From contig CAMAYO010000011.1 in NCBI GenBank assembly GCA_945862465.1, forward strand, positions 1 through 46,900: a DNA stretch of 46,900 nucleotides, read 5' to 3'. This document shows, in pieces, positions 16,144 to 24,776 of this stretch. Below the pieces are notes generated by a model that saw only the letters and a program-made list of their open reading frames with translations, did not search any database and was not told where the DNA came from. The stretch is from Pseudorhodobacter antarcticus (lineage in GTDB: Bacteria; Pseudomonadota; Alphaproteobacteria; Rhodobacterales; Rhodobacteraceae). The position numbers and the translations under genes were made by a program. Every line of letters starts with the position of its first letter. Position 1 is the stretch's first letter.

Positions 16144-16791
16144 TCATTTTACTGAGCCGGCGGCCGCGATGAAGGCGGCGATTTTGGCGGGGTCTTTGAT
16201 GCCGGGTGCAGACTCGACGCCCGAAGCCACATCGACCTGCCGCACGTTGGTCAGGCGCACAGCTTCAGCCACGTTTTGCACCGTAAGCCCACCCGCCAAC
16301 ATCCACGGCCGCAGCCAGCGGCGTTGCGCCACAAGGCGCCAGTCAAAGCTTAAGCCGTTGCCGCCAGGCAGTATGGAGTCTTTGGGGGCTTTGGCGTCGA
16401 TCAGCAATTGGTCGGCCACAAGCGAATAGTCCATCAGTGCCGCCAAGTCGCCTTCGCCCGCCACGCCCAGCACTTTCATCACCGGCAACCCATAGCGCGC
16501 GCGAAGTTCTGCCACGCGGTCAGGGCTTTCCTTGCCATGCAGTTGCAACATATCCAGCGGCATCGCATCGACAATGGCGTCCAGCGTTTCATCTTCGGCA
16601 TCGACCACAAGCGCCACTTTGGCCAAGCCGTCCGGCGCTGCGAGGGACAAGGCGCGGCCCTGATCTACCGTTAGGAATCGCGGCGAGGGTGGGAAGAAGT
16701 TCAACCCAATATAAGCGGCCCCTGCCGCGGCGCAGGCGGCCACATCTGCCGTGGTCCGCAGGCCGCAGATCTTGACGCGTACCTGTCCCAT
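16144..16791 (-). CDS. trpF: Phosphoribosylanthranilate isomerase
   Basis: A 215-residue TIM-barrel enzyme of tryptophan synthesis that converts phosphoribosylanthranilate to the 1-deoxyribulose form. [12 protein letters not shown] at residues 5-16 contains the catalytic Cys (Cys9). [26 protein letters not shown] and [13 protein letters not shown] follow the family order, and [14 protein letters not shown] is the C-terminal phosphate-binding loop that carries the catalytic Asp. Its ATG shares one base with the stop of lapA (TGATG at 16789-16793), so lapA and trpF are one transcription unit, as is common in alphaproteobacteria. Confidence 0.96.
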   Translation of the reverse strand: MGQVRVKICGLRTTADVAACAAAGAAYIGLNFFPPSPRFLTVDQGRALSLAAPDGLAKVALVVDAEDETLDAIVDAMPLDMLQLHGKESPDRVAELRARYGLPVMKVLGVAGEGDLAALMDYSLVADQLLIDAKAPKDSILPGGNGLSFDWRLVAQRRWLRPWMLAGGLTVQNVAEAVRLTNVRQVDVASGVESAPGIKDPAKIAAFIAAAGSVK

Positions 16792-17150
16792 CAGTGGCCC
16801 TTGGGCTTTTCCAAAAGCGCCAGCACAGGATCTTCGGGCAGCGCGGTTTGGTCCTTCATCGCCGCCAACTCGCGCTCTAGCTTAGAGACCGCACGGGTTT
16901 GCACCCGTGCAACCTTGCGGTGCTTATGTTCGCGCAGCCATTCCCAGACAAACCCCAGCGCAAGGCCCAAAACCACGCCCAGCGCCAAAACCAAAAACAA
17001 GGGGAGTTCCACGCGCAACTGCCAGTTCAGCAGGCCCGCCAGATCATCGGGGAGTAAGCTTAAGGTCACAGGGGCGCGATTGGCCATGGCAACAATCAAG
17101 CATACCAGCGCCAGCGCCAGCAACCAAGCATATCGGAAATATCGGCCCAT
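16791..17150 (-). CDS. lapA: LapA-domain inner-membrane protein
   Basis: A protein of about 119 residues with two transmembrane helices ([19 protein letters not shown] and [20 protein letters not shown]) followed by a basic cytoplasmic tail predicted as coiled coil ([27 protein letters not shown]). This is the LapA/DUF1049 layout; in enterobacteria LapA works with LapB in regulating lipopolysaccharide synthesis. Two adjacent ATG codons (17153 and 17150) are possible starts and AGGGTG precedes both. It overlaps trpF by one base and follows ihfB by about 70 bp, an arrangement found in many Rhodobacterales. No lapB is present in the window. Confidence 0.85.
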   Translation of the reverse strand: MGRYFRYAWLLALALVCLIVAMANRAPVTLSLLPDDLAGLLNWQLRVELPLFLVLALGVVLGLALGFVWEWLREHKHRKVARVQTRAVSKLERELAAMKDQTALPEDPVLALLEKPKGH

Positions 17151-17219
17151 CATTCACCCTCGTCCAAGCGGTTTGCCCTATATCTGCGGACAAGACAGCC
17201 CTTACAAGTGGGGATTGGA

Positions 17220-17504
17220 TCAAGCCTTGCCGTTCAGACGATCGCGCAGCAGTTTGCCCGTCTTGAAAAACGGCACTTTTTTATCCTCGACCTGTACCGC
17301 TTCGCCGGTGCGCGGGTTGCGGCCCAAACGGGCATCACGAGACTTAACCGAAAACGCGCCAAAGCCGCGCAGTTCGACCCGATCCCCTTGGGCCAGCGCC
17401 TCGACAATCTCTTCAAAGACCGTGTTGACGATACGCTCAACGTGTTTTTGTGTCAGATGCGGGTTTTCGTCCGCAATCTTCTGGATCAGCTCAGACCGGA
17501 TCAT
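17220..17504 (-). CDS. ihfB: Integration host factor, beta subunit
   Basis: A 94-residue HU/IHF-fold DNA-bending protein. [26 protein letters not shown] is the IHF-beta N-terminus, [27 protein letters not shown] the beta-arm region with the intercalating Pro, and [15 protein letters not shown] the C-terminal helix. It pairs with IHF-alpha (encoded elsewhere) to bend DNA at specific sites in transcription, recombination and replication. GGGGGGAA lies 5 bp upstream of ATG 17504. It lies downstream of rpsA, as is usual, but a strong terminator intervenes, so it probably uses its own promoter. Confidence 0.96.
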   Translation of the reverse strand: MIRSELIQKIADENPHLTQKHVERIVNTVFEEIVEALAQGDRVELRGFGAFSVKSRDARLGRNPRTGEAVQVEDKKVPFFKTGKLLRDRLNGKA

Positions 17505-17575
17505 CGCATTCCCCCCGTTGTCGGCCCAACCCTGTGCCGGGTTGTTGACACGACGCTGTTGTTCACATCGTGGTG

Positions 17576-17603
17576 ACTGTAGCGGAAATTCTGAGCCTTA
17601 CAA
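17576..17603 (-). promoter_or_regulatory. Candidate sigma-70 promoter of ihfB
   Basis: On the minus strand TTGTAA (-35-like) is followed by a 16-bp spacer and TACAGT (-10-like), ending about 72 bp before the ihfB start. It lies just after the rpsA terminator, where an independent ihfB promoter would be needed. The match to consensus is moderate. Confidence 0.35.
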
Positions 17604-17630
17604 ACGAAATTAAACTGCGATTACAGACGC

Positions 17631-17664
17631 AAAGAAAAAGGCCCCGCGATCAAGCGGGGCCTTT
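17631..17664 (-). terminator. Rho-independent terminator of rpsA
   Basis: GGCCCCGC (17640-17647) pairs with GCGGGGCC (17654-17661) around a 6-nt loop. On the minus strand the stem is followed by TTTTTCTTT. It begins 23 bp after the rpsA stop codon. The structure is strong and of the classical intrinsic type. Confidence 0.9.
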
Positions 17665-17683
17665 CCTGAAAACATAGTCCGGC

Positions 17684-19366
17684 TTAGGTGCGATCAGCCT
17701 TCAGTGCGGCACCCAAGATGTCACCCAACGAGGCGCCCGAATCAGAGGAGCCATACTGTTCGACGGCTTCTTTTTCTTCAGCAATCTCGCGCGCCTTGAT
17801 CGACAGACCCAAACGGCGGGTCTTAGGGTCGATGTTGGTGACGCGCACGTCGATCTTGTCGCCCAAAGCAAAACGCTCTGGACGTTGATCGCCGCGATCC
17901 CGCGACAGGTCAGACCGGCGGATGAACGACTTGGCGCCGTTGTAATCCACTTCGATCCCACCTTCTTCGATGGCCGAAACCACAACCGAGATGATCGAGC
18001 CACGCTTCACGCCATCGACAGCATCGGTGAAGGTGTCGTCGCCCAAGGCTTTGACCGACAGAGAGATACGCTCTTTTTCAACATCCACTTCGGTGACAGC
18101 AGCTTTCACCATGTCGCCTTTGCGGTAGTTGGCAATCGCCTCTTCGCCGCGCTGGTCCCACGACAGGTCGGACAGGTGAACCATGCCGTCGATGTCGCCG
18201 TCCAGACCCACGAACAAACCGAATTCGGTGATGTTCTTGACTTCGCCTTCGATAACCGACCCGACCGGGTAGGTTTCGACAAAGACTTCCCACGGGTTGC
18301 GTTGGGTTTGCTTCAGGCCCAGCGAAACACGACGCTTGGCGCTGTCAATTTCCAGCACCATAACTTCGACTTCTTGGCTGGTCGAAACGATCTTGCCGGG
18401 GTGAACGTTCTTTTTGGTCCACGACATTTCCGACACGTGTACCAAGCCTTCAACACCGGCTTCCAGCTCAACGAATGCGCCGTAATCGGTGATGTTGGTG
18501 ACGCGGCCCTTATGCACTGATTCCAGCGGATAGGCCTTTTCAACCGCATCCCACGGATCGGATTGCAGCTGCTTCATGCCAAGCGAGATGCGGTGGGTAT
18601 CTTTGTTGATCTTGATGACCTGCACTTTGACAGTCTCACCGATCGCCAAGATTTCCGACGGGTGGTTCACACGGCGCCACGCCATGTCGGTGACGTGCAA
18701 CAGACCGTCCACGCCGCCCAAATCAACGAAGGCACCGTATTCGGTGATGTTCTTGACCACGCCGTCCACGGTTTGGCCTTCGTGCAGGTTCCCGATGACT
18801 TCCGCGCGCTGTTCAGCACGTGATTCTTCCAAGATCGCCCGACGCGAGACAACGATGTTGCCACGGCGACGGTCCATCTTCAAAATCTGGAAGGGCTGCT
18901 TCATGCCCATCAAGGGGCCAGCATCGCGCACGGGGCGCACGTCAACTTGAGAGCCGGGCAAGAAAGCCACAGCGCCGCCCAGATCGACCGTGAAGCCGCC
19001 CTTGACGCGCCCGAAGATCGCGCCGTCAACGCGGGTTTCGGTGGCATAGGCTTTTTCCAAACGGTCCCACGCTTCTTCGCGGCGGGCTTTTTCGCGCGAG
19101 ATTTGCGCTTCGCCACGGGCGTTTTCAACGCGGTCTAGGTAAACCTCGACTTCGTCGCCCACGTTGATGTTCGGGGCTTCGCCGGGATTTGCGAATTCTT
19201 TCAGATCGATGCGGCCTTCCATCTTGTAGCCGACGTCGATGATGGCTTGGCCTGCTTCAATCGCAATGACCTTGCCTTTAACAACCGTGCCCTCTTCGGG
19301 CGTATCAATTTCAAAGCTTTCTTTCAGAAGGGCTTCGAAGTCTTCCATCGTGTTCTTAGCGCACAT
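17684..19366 (-). CDS. rpsA: 30S ribosomal protein S1
   Basis: A 560-residue protein made of six S1/OB-fold RNA-binding domains. Recognisable domain starts are GTVVKGKVIAIEAGQAIIDVG, VDGAIFGRVKGGFTVDLGG, GQTVDGVVKNITEYGAFVDLGG, HKGRVTNITDYGAFVELE, GSVIEGEVKNITEFGLFVGLDG and a last one around GSIISVVVSAIEEGGIEV. S1 binds mRNA upstream of the start codon and helps load it on the 30S subunit. ATG at 19364-19366 has AAGGA nine bases before it, and the sequence MEDFEALLKESF seven residues in is the conserved start region. The gene is followed by a strong terminator. The tail ends in a short Ser/Ala-rich segment. Confidence 0.97.
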   Translation of the reverse strand: MCAKNTMEDFEALLKESFEIDTPEEGTVVKGKVIAIEAGQAIIDVGYKMEGRIDLKEFANPGEAPNINVGDEVEVYLDRVENARGEAQISREKARREEAWDRLEKAYATETRVDGAIFGRVKGGFTVDLGGAVAFLPGSQVDVRPVRDAGPLMGMKQPFQILKMDRRRGNIVVSRRAILEESRAEQRAEVIGNLHEGQTVDGVVKNITEYGAFVDLGGVDGLLHVTDMAWRRVNHPSEILAIGETVKVQVIKINKDTHRISLGMKQLQSDPWDAVEKAYPLESVHKGRVTNITDYGAFVELEAGVEGLVHVSEMSWTKKNVHPGKIVSTSQEVEVMVLEIDSAKRRVSLGLKQTQRNPWEVFVETYPVGSVIEGEVKNITEFGLFVGLDGDIDGMVHLSDLSWDQRGEEAIANYRKGDMVKAAVTEVDVEKERISLSVKALGDDTFTDAVDGVKRGSIISVVVSAIEEGGIEVDYNGAKSFIRRSDLSRDRGDQRPERFALGDKIDVRVTNIDPKTRRLGLSIKAREIAEEKEAVEQYGSSDSGASLGDILGAALKADRT

Positions 19367-19524
19367 GCAGTCGTATCCTTTTCTCGTCTATGTCACGGGC
19401 CTGGCGGTTGGCTCCGCCGGTCTTGGAATGGCAAACAGCAAAGGGGCCGGGAGTATCCCAGCCCTTCCGGTGCGGGCTGATTAGCCCTATTTCGCCAGCA
19501 AAGCAAGCGCTGCGGGCTTGGCCC

Positions 19525-20157
19525 TTAAGCGACAGTGCTGATCATTTCGCTATGCGCGCGGCGCACTTTGGGCAGGTCTTTCAGCCAGTCACCTTCGGCT
19601 GCCCGGTAACCCAAAGGCATCAGCACAACAGAGCGCAGGCCACGCGCTTGCAGGCCCAAAATCTCGTCAACCTTGGCCGGATCAAAGCCTTCCATCGGGG
19701 TGGCGTCGACTTCTTCAAAGGCGGCAGCGGTCAGGGCGATGCCCAGCGCGATATAGGCTTGGCGAGCGGCGTGCTCAAAATTCGCTTCAGGGGTGCGCGC
19801 CAGCATCATGGCCTTCATGCCATCGTAATACTGGGTCACCGATTCGTAGCGGCCACCGCGCACTTCGGCGATACGGTCCACCACAGCGTCGATGCGGGCT
19901 GCGGTATAGTTGTCCCAAGCTGCAAAAACCACGACGTGCGAGCCGTCGGTAATTTGCGCTTGATCGTAGCCTGCCGCGCGCAGTTTGGCTTTCACATCAG
20001 GGTTGGTCACAACGATCACTTCAAATGGCTGCACGCCGCTAGAGGTGGGGGCCAGTACAATAGCGTCCAAGATCGCGTCGACCTTGGCTTGCGGCACAAC
20101 GCGACCAGCGTCCATTTTCTTTGTGGCATAGCGCCAGGTCAATTTAGATTTCAACAT
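19525..20157 (-). CDS. Nitroreductase-family NAD(P)H-dependent oxidoreductase
   Basis: A 210-residue FMN-binding nitroreductase-fold protein. WRYATKKMD at the N-terminus and APTSSGVQPFEVIVV are the FMN-contact motifs of the NfsB/YdgI-like group. A central QAYIALGIALTAAAFEEVDATPMEGFDP block and a C-terminal LMPLGYRAAEGDWLKDLPKVRR follow the family pattern. ATG at 20155-20157 is chosen because the family begins there; an upstream TTG at 20184 would fall inside a hairpin. Relatives reduce nitroaromatics, quinones or flavins using NAD(P)H and act as homodimers. It is transcribed away from ybeY. The physiological substrate is unknown. Confidence 0.9.
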   Translation of the reverse strand: MLKSKLTWRYATKKMDAGRVVPQAKVDAILDAIVLAPTSSGVQPFEVIVVTNPDVKAKLRAAGYDQAQITDGSHVVVFAAWDNYTAARIDAVVDRIAEVRGGRYESVTQYYDGMKAMMLARTPEANFEHAARQAYIALGIALTAAAFEEVDATPMEGFDPAKVDEILGLQARGLRSVVLMPLGYRAAEGDWLKDLPKVRRAHSEMISTVA

Positions 20158-20180
20158 GAGGAGGTCTTTCGGTGTAAGGT

Positions 20181-20202
20181 CCAAGGGGCGTCAGCCCCTT
20201 GG
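20181..20202 (-). promoter_or_regulatory. Perfect hairpin in the nitroreductase leader
   Basis: CCAAGGGGC (20181-20189) and GCCCCTTGG (20194-20202) form a perfect 9-bp stem with a 4-nt loop, 24 bp upstream of the nitroreductase ATG. No T-run follows in either direction. It could be an operator, an RNA stem in the 5' leader, or a short palindromic repeat of the kind common in GC-rich intergenic DNA. Confidence 0.4.
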
Positions 20203-20321
20203 GGAGGATTGAAGAGCGCCTTAGGTATGATAAAGGCCAACCAAAGCAAGCCCGATTATCGCCCTTGTGCACCAAAAGCGTGACTTAAGCCTGCTTTCCC
20301 GACTGCCCTGATAGGACGCCC

Positions 20322-20825
20322 ATGGAACCCTTGGTTGATTGTGTCATCGAAGATGCCCGCTGGGCCGATGTGGGGTTGGAAGCCTTGGCTTTGCGCGCAG
20401 CGAGCGCAGCTCTAACCACTTTAAACCTTGCGCTTGATCAATACACGCTGTGCGTGATGGGCTGTGATGATGCGCGCATCGCCACCCTCAACGCCCAGTT
20501 TCGCGGCAAACCCACGCCGACCAATGTCTTAAGCTGGCCAGCTGAGGATTTGTCGCCCGATGCGCCGGGTGAAGAGCCCTATCTGCCCGGCGAAGGCGAC
20601 CCCAAAGACCCGCTGACGCTGGGCGACATTGCTCTTTCCTATGAAACCTGCGCGCGTGAAGCCGCAGAGGCGGGCAAACCCATGACCGACCACGTCACAC
20701 ATTTGGTCCTTCATGGACTGTTACATTGCTTGGGCTATGATCATATCCACGACGCAGATGCGGCACGGATGGAAGCGCTTGAAGTGCAGATACTTGCATC
20801 TCTGGGTCTTCCTGACCCATATTGA
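20322..20825 (+). CDS. ybeY: Endoribonuclease YbeY (16S rRNA maturation)
   Basis: A 167-residue zinc-dependent endoribonuclease. The metal site HLVLHGLLHCLGYDHIHD carries the conserved three-His pattern (HGxxHxxGYDH) near residues 129-140. The substrate region RIATLNAQFRGKPTPTNVLSWPAE is also conserved. YbeY processes the 3' end of 16S rRNA and takes part in ribosome quality control. The ATG at 20322 follows AGGA. It heads a ybeY-corC-lnt operon. In many relatives phoH precedes ybeY, but here the upstream neighbour is a divergent nitroreductase and phoH is not in the window. Confidence 0.96.
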   Translation: MEPLVDCVIEDARWADVGLEALALRAASAALTTLNLALDQYTLCVMGCDDARIATLNAQFRGKPTPTNVLSWPAEDLSPDAPGEEPYLPGEGDPKDPLTLGDIALSYETCAREAAEAGKPMTDHVTHLVLHGLLHCLGYDHIHDADAARMEALEVQILASLGLPDPY

Positions 20826-20873
20826 ACGACAACCGACCCGCAGACGTGGGCGGACACTCTGGACATAGGACCC

Positions 20874-21824
20874 ATGGGCAGTAGCAGCGACGGACAGCCG
20901 GCCTTAACGCCAACTAAGACCGAGAAGAAAAGTAAATCCGACACCGATCAACCGGGGCATAGACGGATCTTTGGGCGGCTGTTCAAGCGCCCAGCACAAG
21001 CTGCCTCTGCCCAAGCGCCGCAGCCCGTCGTGCAAACTGTGGCAACGCATGGCATCAGCAACCTGCGCCGCTTGCGGGTGGATGACGTGGCGATCCCCAA
21101 AGTCGACATCGTGGCCGTGCCGATGGACATCGGCAAAGACGAGTTGGTTGAGGTTTTTCGCGAACACGGCTTTTCGCGCCTACCCGTGTTCAAAGGCACG
21201 CTGGACAGCCCGCAGGGTTTGATATTGTTGAAAGATCTGGCGCTGCAACATGGCTTTGGGGCCGGAGGGCGCTATGCCCTGCGCAAAATGCTGCGGCCAG
21301 TATTGTATGCTCCACCCTCGATGCCCGTGGGCGTGCTGTTGCAAAAGATGCAGCGCGAACGGGTGCATATGGCGCTGGTGATCGACGAATATGGCGGCGT
21401 TGATGGCTTGGTCACCATTGAAGACCTGATCGAAACCGTGATCGGTGAGATCGAAGACGAACACGACGAAGAAGAAGATATCCTGTGGAAAGAGGAAAAG
21501 CCAGGCGCTTATCTGGCGCAGGCCACCGCCCCATTGGACGAGTTTGAACCCGTTCTGGGCGTGGCCTTGCGGACGACTGAAGAAGATCAAGAAATCGACA
21601 CCTTGGGCGGTTTGGTCATGATCCGCACCGGCCGCCTGCCCGCACGGGGCGAGATTGTGCCGCATGAAAGCGGCGTGGAGTTTGAGGTGGTTGATGCAGA
21701 CGCCCGCCGCATCAAGCGCATAAGGGTGCGCCTGCCCGGTGCTGTTGTGGCGGCTGCGGCAGAGGCTTTGGCCGATGCAGCCAAGGTGGCACCGCCCTCG
21801 AAACCCACCCAGAAAGCACCATGA
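20874..21824 (+). CDS. corC: CorC/HlyC-type CBS-domain protein
   Basis: A 316-residue cytoplasmic protein without membrane helices. An N-terminal basic, low-complexity stretch (about 1-50) is followed by a CBS pair (IPKVDIVAVPMDIGKDELVEVFREHGFSRLPVF ... MPVGVLLQKMQRERVHMALVIDEYGGVDGLVTIEDLIE). A C-terminal CorC_HlyC transporter-associated domain runs roughly from residue 200 (LGVALRTTEEDQEIDTLGGLV). The EYGGVDGLVTIED motif is the family's hallmark and binds adenine nucleotides. Proteins of this kind are linked to magnesium/cobalt efflux. It lies 48 bp after ybeY and overlaps lnt by ATGA (21821-21824). Confidence 0.92.
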   Translation: MGSSSDGQPALTPTKTEKKSKSDTDQPGHRRIFGRLFKRPAQAASAQAPQPVVQTVATHGISNLRRLRVDDVAIPKVDIVAVPMDIGKDELVEVFREHGFSRLPVFKGTLDSPQGLILLKDLALQHGFGAGGRYALRKMLRPVLYAPPSMPVGVLLQKMQRERVHMALVIDEYGGVDGLVTIEDLIETVIGEIEDEHDEEEDILWKEEKPGAYLAQATAPLDEFEPVLGVALRTTEEDQEIDTLGGLVMIRTGRLPARGEIVPHESGVEFEVVDADARRIKRIRVRLPGAVVAAAAEALADAAKVAPPSKPTQKAP

Positions 21825-23308
21825 CGCGCAAGCGCCCGCTGGGTTGGCCCTGGGCGGTTGCCATGGTGGCCTTGGGGGCAATGATGGCCTTGGGGCTAGA
21901 GCCGTATAGGCTTTGGCCGCTGACCTTGATCGCCTTTGCGCTGGTCATCGCAAATGCGGTGCGGGGCCAAGCCGCTTGGATCGGCTGGCTGGCAGGTGTC
22001 GGCTATTTCGGTGCCGGCTTAAGCTGGATCGTCGAACCCTTTTTGATCGACGCCGCCCGCTATGGTTGGATGGCCCCCTTTGCGCTGGTCCTAATGGCTT
22101 GCGGTCTTTCGCTATTCTGGGCTGCAGGGTTTTGGCTGGGGGCCAAGATGCCGAACCGCTCTATCGGACTGGTTGCGGGCCTGACCTTGGCCGAGTTCGC
22201 GCGCGGCTATACGCTGACGGGGTTTCCGTGGGCCTTGGTCAGCCATATCTGGGTCGGAACACCCGTGGCGCAGGTGGATGCGCTGATTGGCCCCTTTGGG
22301 CTGGCTTTGCTGACGACCTTGGCAGTGGCCTTAGCGGCGCGGCTTGATCTGCGTGCGGCTTTGGCAGGGGGCGCGATGTTAGCGGCGAGTTGGGCCTATG
22401 GGCTTTTCGCCCTGTCCCAGCCTGATCCCAAAGCTCCGACCGTTACCCTGCGCCTTGTGCAACCCGATGCAACGCAAGATGCCAAATGGGATCCCGTTCA
22501 CGGCCAGATGTTTTTTGACCGCCTGATGCAAGCGACCGCAGCGCCGCAGGGCCCCTTGGGCAAGGTTGATTTGGTGATCTGGCCCGAAACCGCCCTGCCC
22601 TATCTGGTCGAAGATGACCCAACTTTGCCCGCCCAGATCACTGACGCCGCCAATGGGGCGGCGGTGGCGGTTGGGCTGCAAAGGATTGAAACTTCGGCCG
22701 AGGGCACGCGTGGTTGGAACAGCCTGAAGGTCTACGGGGCGTCGGGGCAAGACTTGGCCGCTTACGACAAGCACCACCTTGTGCCCTTTGGCGAATACAT
22801 TCCCTTGGGCGATCTGGCCTATCAGTGGTTCGGCCTGCGCGCCTTTGCGGCGCAAACGGGGGCTGCCTATACGGCAGGGGCAGGGCCCAAGGTGCTGAAC
22901 TTGGGCGCAAAGTTGGGAAAAGTTCTGCCGCTGATTTGTTATGAGGCGGTTTTTCCGCAAGATCTGCGGACAGGCGAACGGGCCGACTGGATTTTGCAGA
23001 TCACCAATGATGCGTGGTTTGGCACTGTCTCTGGCCCTTTCCAACACGCAGCCCAAGCGCGGTTGCGCGCCATCGAACAGGGCCTGCCTTTGGTGCGCGT
23101 GGCCAATACTGGCCTGACCGAAGTTATCGACGCGCGCGGCCGCATCACAGCCAGCCTGCCCTTTGGCACCAACGGCTACTTGGACGCCGCTCTTCCCGGC
23201 GCCCTGCCCGCCCCGCCCTATGCGCGCTGGGGCGAAATCCCCGCCCTTTTGCTATTGGCTGGCTGCTTCCTGTGGGCCTTGCGCAAACCGCGCGCGACTT
23301 TGGCTTGA
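21821..23308 (+). CDS. lnt: Apolipoprotein N-acyltransferase
   Basis: A 495-residue inner-membrane enzyme that adds the third acyl chain to the N-terminal Cys of lipoproteins. The first ~200 residues form about six transmembrane helices (for example [20 protein letters not shown]). The periplasmic nitrilase-type domain shows the catalytic triad Glu256 ([11 protein letters not shown]), Lys317 ([14 protein letters not shown]) and Cys373 ([10 protein letters not shown]). A last helix ([15 protein letters not shown]) closes the protein. The ATG overlaps the corC stop. The next gene, metK, begins about 90 bp downstream behind a riboswitch. Confidence 0.95.
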   Translation: MTRKRPLGWPWAVAMVALGAMMALGLEPYRLWPLTLIAFALVIANAVRGQAAWIGWLAGVGYFGAGLSWIVEPFLIDAARYGWMAPFALVLMACGLSLFWAAGFWLGAKMPNRSIGLVAGLTLAEFARGYTLTGFPWALVSHIWVGTPVAQVDALIGPFGLALLTTLAVALAARLDLRAALAGGAMLAASWAYGLFALSQPDPKAPTVTLRLVQPDATQDAKWDPVHGQMFFDRLMQATAAPQGPLGKVDLVIWPETALPYLVEDDPTLPAQITDAANGAAVAVGLQRIETSAEGTRGWNSLKVYGASGQDLAAYDKHHLVPFGEYIPLGDLAYQWFGLRAFAAQTGAAYTAGAGPKVLNLGAKLGKVLPLICYEAVFPQDLRTGERADWILQITNDAWFGTVSGPFQHAAQARLRAIEQGLPLVRVANTGLTEVIDARGRITASLPFGTNGYLDAALPGALPAPPYARWGEIPALLLLAGCFLWALRKPRATLA

Positions 23309-23346
23309 CGCCCTGCCCCAATCGGTCTAGCCCTGCCAAACAAACT

Positions 23347-23390
23347 GCCACAACGGCTTCCTGGCGTGGCAAGTATACCCAACCGGAGCA
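23347..23390 (+). promoter_or_regulatory. SAM/SAH riboswitch controlling metK
   Basis: GCCAC (23347-23351) pairs with GTGGC (23366-23370), enclosing AACGGCTTCCTGGC, which is the near-invariant core of the SAM/SAH (RF01727-type) riboswitch. After a 14-nt linker comes GGAGCA (23385-23390), the conserved 3' part that forms the pseudoknot with CTTCC in the loop and contains the ribosome-binding site of metK. Known behaviour of the class is that binding of S-adenosylmethionine or S-adenosylhomocysteine stabilises the pseudoknot, hides the GGAG and lowers translation. The class is known from Rhodobacterales upstream of metK, exactly this setting. Assignment is from recalled consensus, without a covariance search. 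Confidence 0.93.
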
Positions 23391-23397
23391 CTTCCCC

Positions 23398-24564
23398 ATG
23401 GCGCGTAAATCTTATGTCTTCACCTCTGAATCCGTTTCAGAGGGGCATCCCGATAAACTGTGTGACCGCGTCTCGGACGCGGTTCTGGACGCCTTCCTGA
23501 GCGTTGAAGAAAACGCCCGTGTGGCCTGCGAAACCTTTGCCACAACAGGGCGGGTTGTGGTGGGCGGCGAAGTGGGTCTTTCCAAAGAGGCCGATACCAA
23601 AGCCATGATGGACCGAGTCGATGCGATCGTGCGCGATTGCGTCAAAGACATCGGCTATGAGCAAGACAAGTTCCACTGGAACACGATTCAGGTGCAAAAC
23701 TACTTGCATGGCCAATCGGCCCATATCGCCCAAGGGGTGAACCGCGACGGCGCAGGCGACCAAGGCATCATGTTCGGCTATGCCTGCCGCGAAACACCCG
23801 AACTGATGCCCGCCCCGATCCAATATGCCCACGCAATTCTGCGCCGGCTGGCCGAAGTGCGCAAATCGGGCAAAGAGCCGACGCTTGGGCCGGATGCCAA
23901 AAGCCAGTTGAGCCTACGCTATGAAGACGGCGTTCCGGTCGAAGTCACCTCGATCGTGCTGTCGCACCAGCACGCGCTGGAAAGCCAAACGTCAGATGAC
24001 ATCCGCGCCATTGTCGAACCCTATATCCGCGAAGTTCTGCCCTCGGGCTGGATCACCGAAAAGACCGAATGGTGGGTGAACCCGACCGGAACCTTCGTGA
24101 TCGGCGGGCCGGATGGCGACGCGGGCCTGACGGGCCGCAAAATCATCGTTGACACCTATGGCGGTGCTGCCCCCCACGGTGGCGGCGCGTTTTCGGGCAA
24201 AGATCCAACCAAGGTTGACCGTTCCGCCGCCTACGCCGCACGCTATCTGGCAAAGAATGTGGTCGCCGCAGGCTTGGCCGACCGCTGCACTTTGCAAGTC
24301 AGCTATGCCATCGGCGTGGCCAAGCCTTTGTCGATTTATGTCGACACCCACGGCACGGGCCGTGTGGAAGAAGCCCGCATTGAACGCGCGGTGGCCCAGT
24401 GCATGGATCTCACCCCGCGTGGGATCCGCGACACGCTGGGCTTGAACAAACCCATCTACGCCCGCACCTCGGCCTACGGCCACTTTGGCCGCACGCCCGA
24501 AGTGGATGGCGGGTTTTCGTGGGAAAAGACCGACCTGATCGAGGCGCTGAAGAAAGCCGTCTAA
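23398..24564 (+). CDS. metK: S-adenosylmethionine synthetase
   Basis: A 388-residue enzyme that makes S-adenosylmethionine from methionine and ATP. The N-terminus [28 protein letters not shown] is the ATP/methionine site. [14 protein letters not shown] is the flexible-loop region (GYAxxET). [24 protein letters not shown] and [16 protein letters not shown] are the two classical MetK signatures. ATG at 23398 is set by the family start and by GGAG 9 bp before it, which lies within the riboswitch, although the frame is open further upstream. Control is at translation by the SAM/SAH riboswitch, a feedback loop on the product. A strong terminator follows. Confidence 0.98.
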   Translation: MARKSYVFTSESVSEGHPDKLCDRVSDAVLDAFLSVEENARVACETFATTGRVVVGGEVGLSKEADTKAMMDRVDAIVRDCVKDIGYEQDKFHWNTIQVQNYLHGQSAHIAQGVNRDGAGDQGIMFGYACRETPELMPAPIQYAHAILRRLAEVRKSGKEPTLGPDAKSQLSLRYEDGVPVEVTSIVLSHQHALESQTSDDIRAIVEPYIREVLPSGWITEKTEWWVNPTGTFVIGGPDGDAGLTGRKIIVDTYGGAAPHGGGAFSGKDPTKVDRSAAYAARYLAKNVVAAGLADRCTLQVSYAIGVAKPLSIYVDTHGTGRVEEARIERAVAQCMDLTPRGIRDTLGLNKPIYARTSAYGHFGRTPEVDGGFSWEKTDLIEALKKAV

Positions 24565-24569
24565 AAGCG

Positions 24570-24612
24570 AAGCGATGGGCCAAGGATCCAACCTTGGCCC
24601 ATCGCTTTTCGT
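24570..24612 (+). terminator. Rho-independent terminator of metK
   Basis: A perfect 16-bp stem, AAGCGATGGGCCAAGG (24570-24585) with CCTTGGCCCATCGCTT (24592-24607), has a 6-nt loop and is followed by TTCGTT. It starts 5 bp after the metK stop and precedes the tRNA promoter. Confidence 0.9.
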
Positions 24613-24645
24613 TCAAACCTGACACAGTTCGCACCCGTCTGCCCC

Positions 24646-24674
24646 TTGACCACAAGGCGCGGCTCCACTATCCC
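24646..24674 (+). promoter_or_regulatory. Sigma-70 promoter of tRNA-Gly
   Basis: TTGACC (24646-24651) and TATCCC (24669-24674) are separated by exactly 17 bp, and the tRNA begins 12 bp after the -10 element. The position, spacing and near-consensus -35 make this a convincing housekeeping promoter for the tRNA gene. Confidence 0.7.
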
Positions 24675-24686
24675 CTTAGGCCTGAC

Positions 24687-24760
24687 GCGGGCGTTGTGTA
24701 ATGGTAAGACCTTAGCCTTCCAAGCTAAAGACACGGGTTCGATTCCCGTCGCCCGCTCCA
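24687..24760 (+). tRNA. tRNA-Gly (anticodon TCC)
   Basis: The 74-nt sequence folds as a standard tRNA. The acceptor stem GCGGGCG pairs with CGCCCGC, with discriminator T and an encoded CCA (24758-24760). The D arm contains TGTAATGGTAAGA. The anticodon arm TTAGC-CTTCCAA-GCTAA gives anticodon TCC, reading GGA/GGG glycine codons. The T arm is CGGGTTCGATTCCCG. It has its own promoter upstream, and a decayed minus-strand gene fragment lies directly downstream. Confidence 0.97.
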
Positions 24761-24776
24761 AACATCCCCCCTTAAA

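Noticed and set aside
15239-16429. A 396-codon plus-strand open frame opposite trpB and trpF
   Set aside because: It spans two genuine genes and the gap between them on the other strand and shows no domain motif.
17547-17580. Plus-strand promoter starting with TTGACA at about 17,545
   Set aside because: No plus-strand gene lies downstream; the region is the leader of ihfB on the minus strand.
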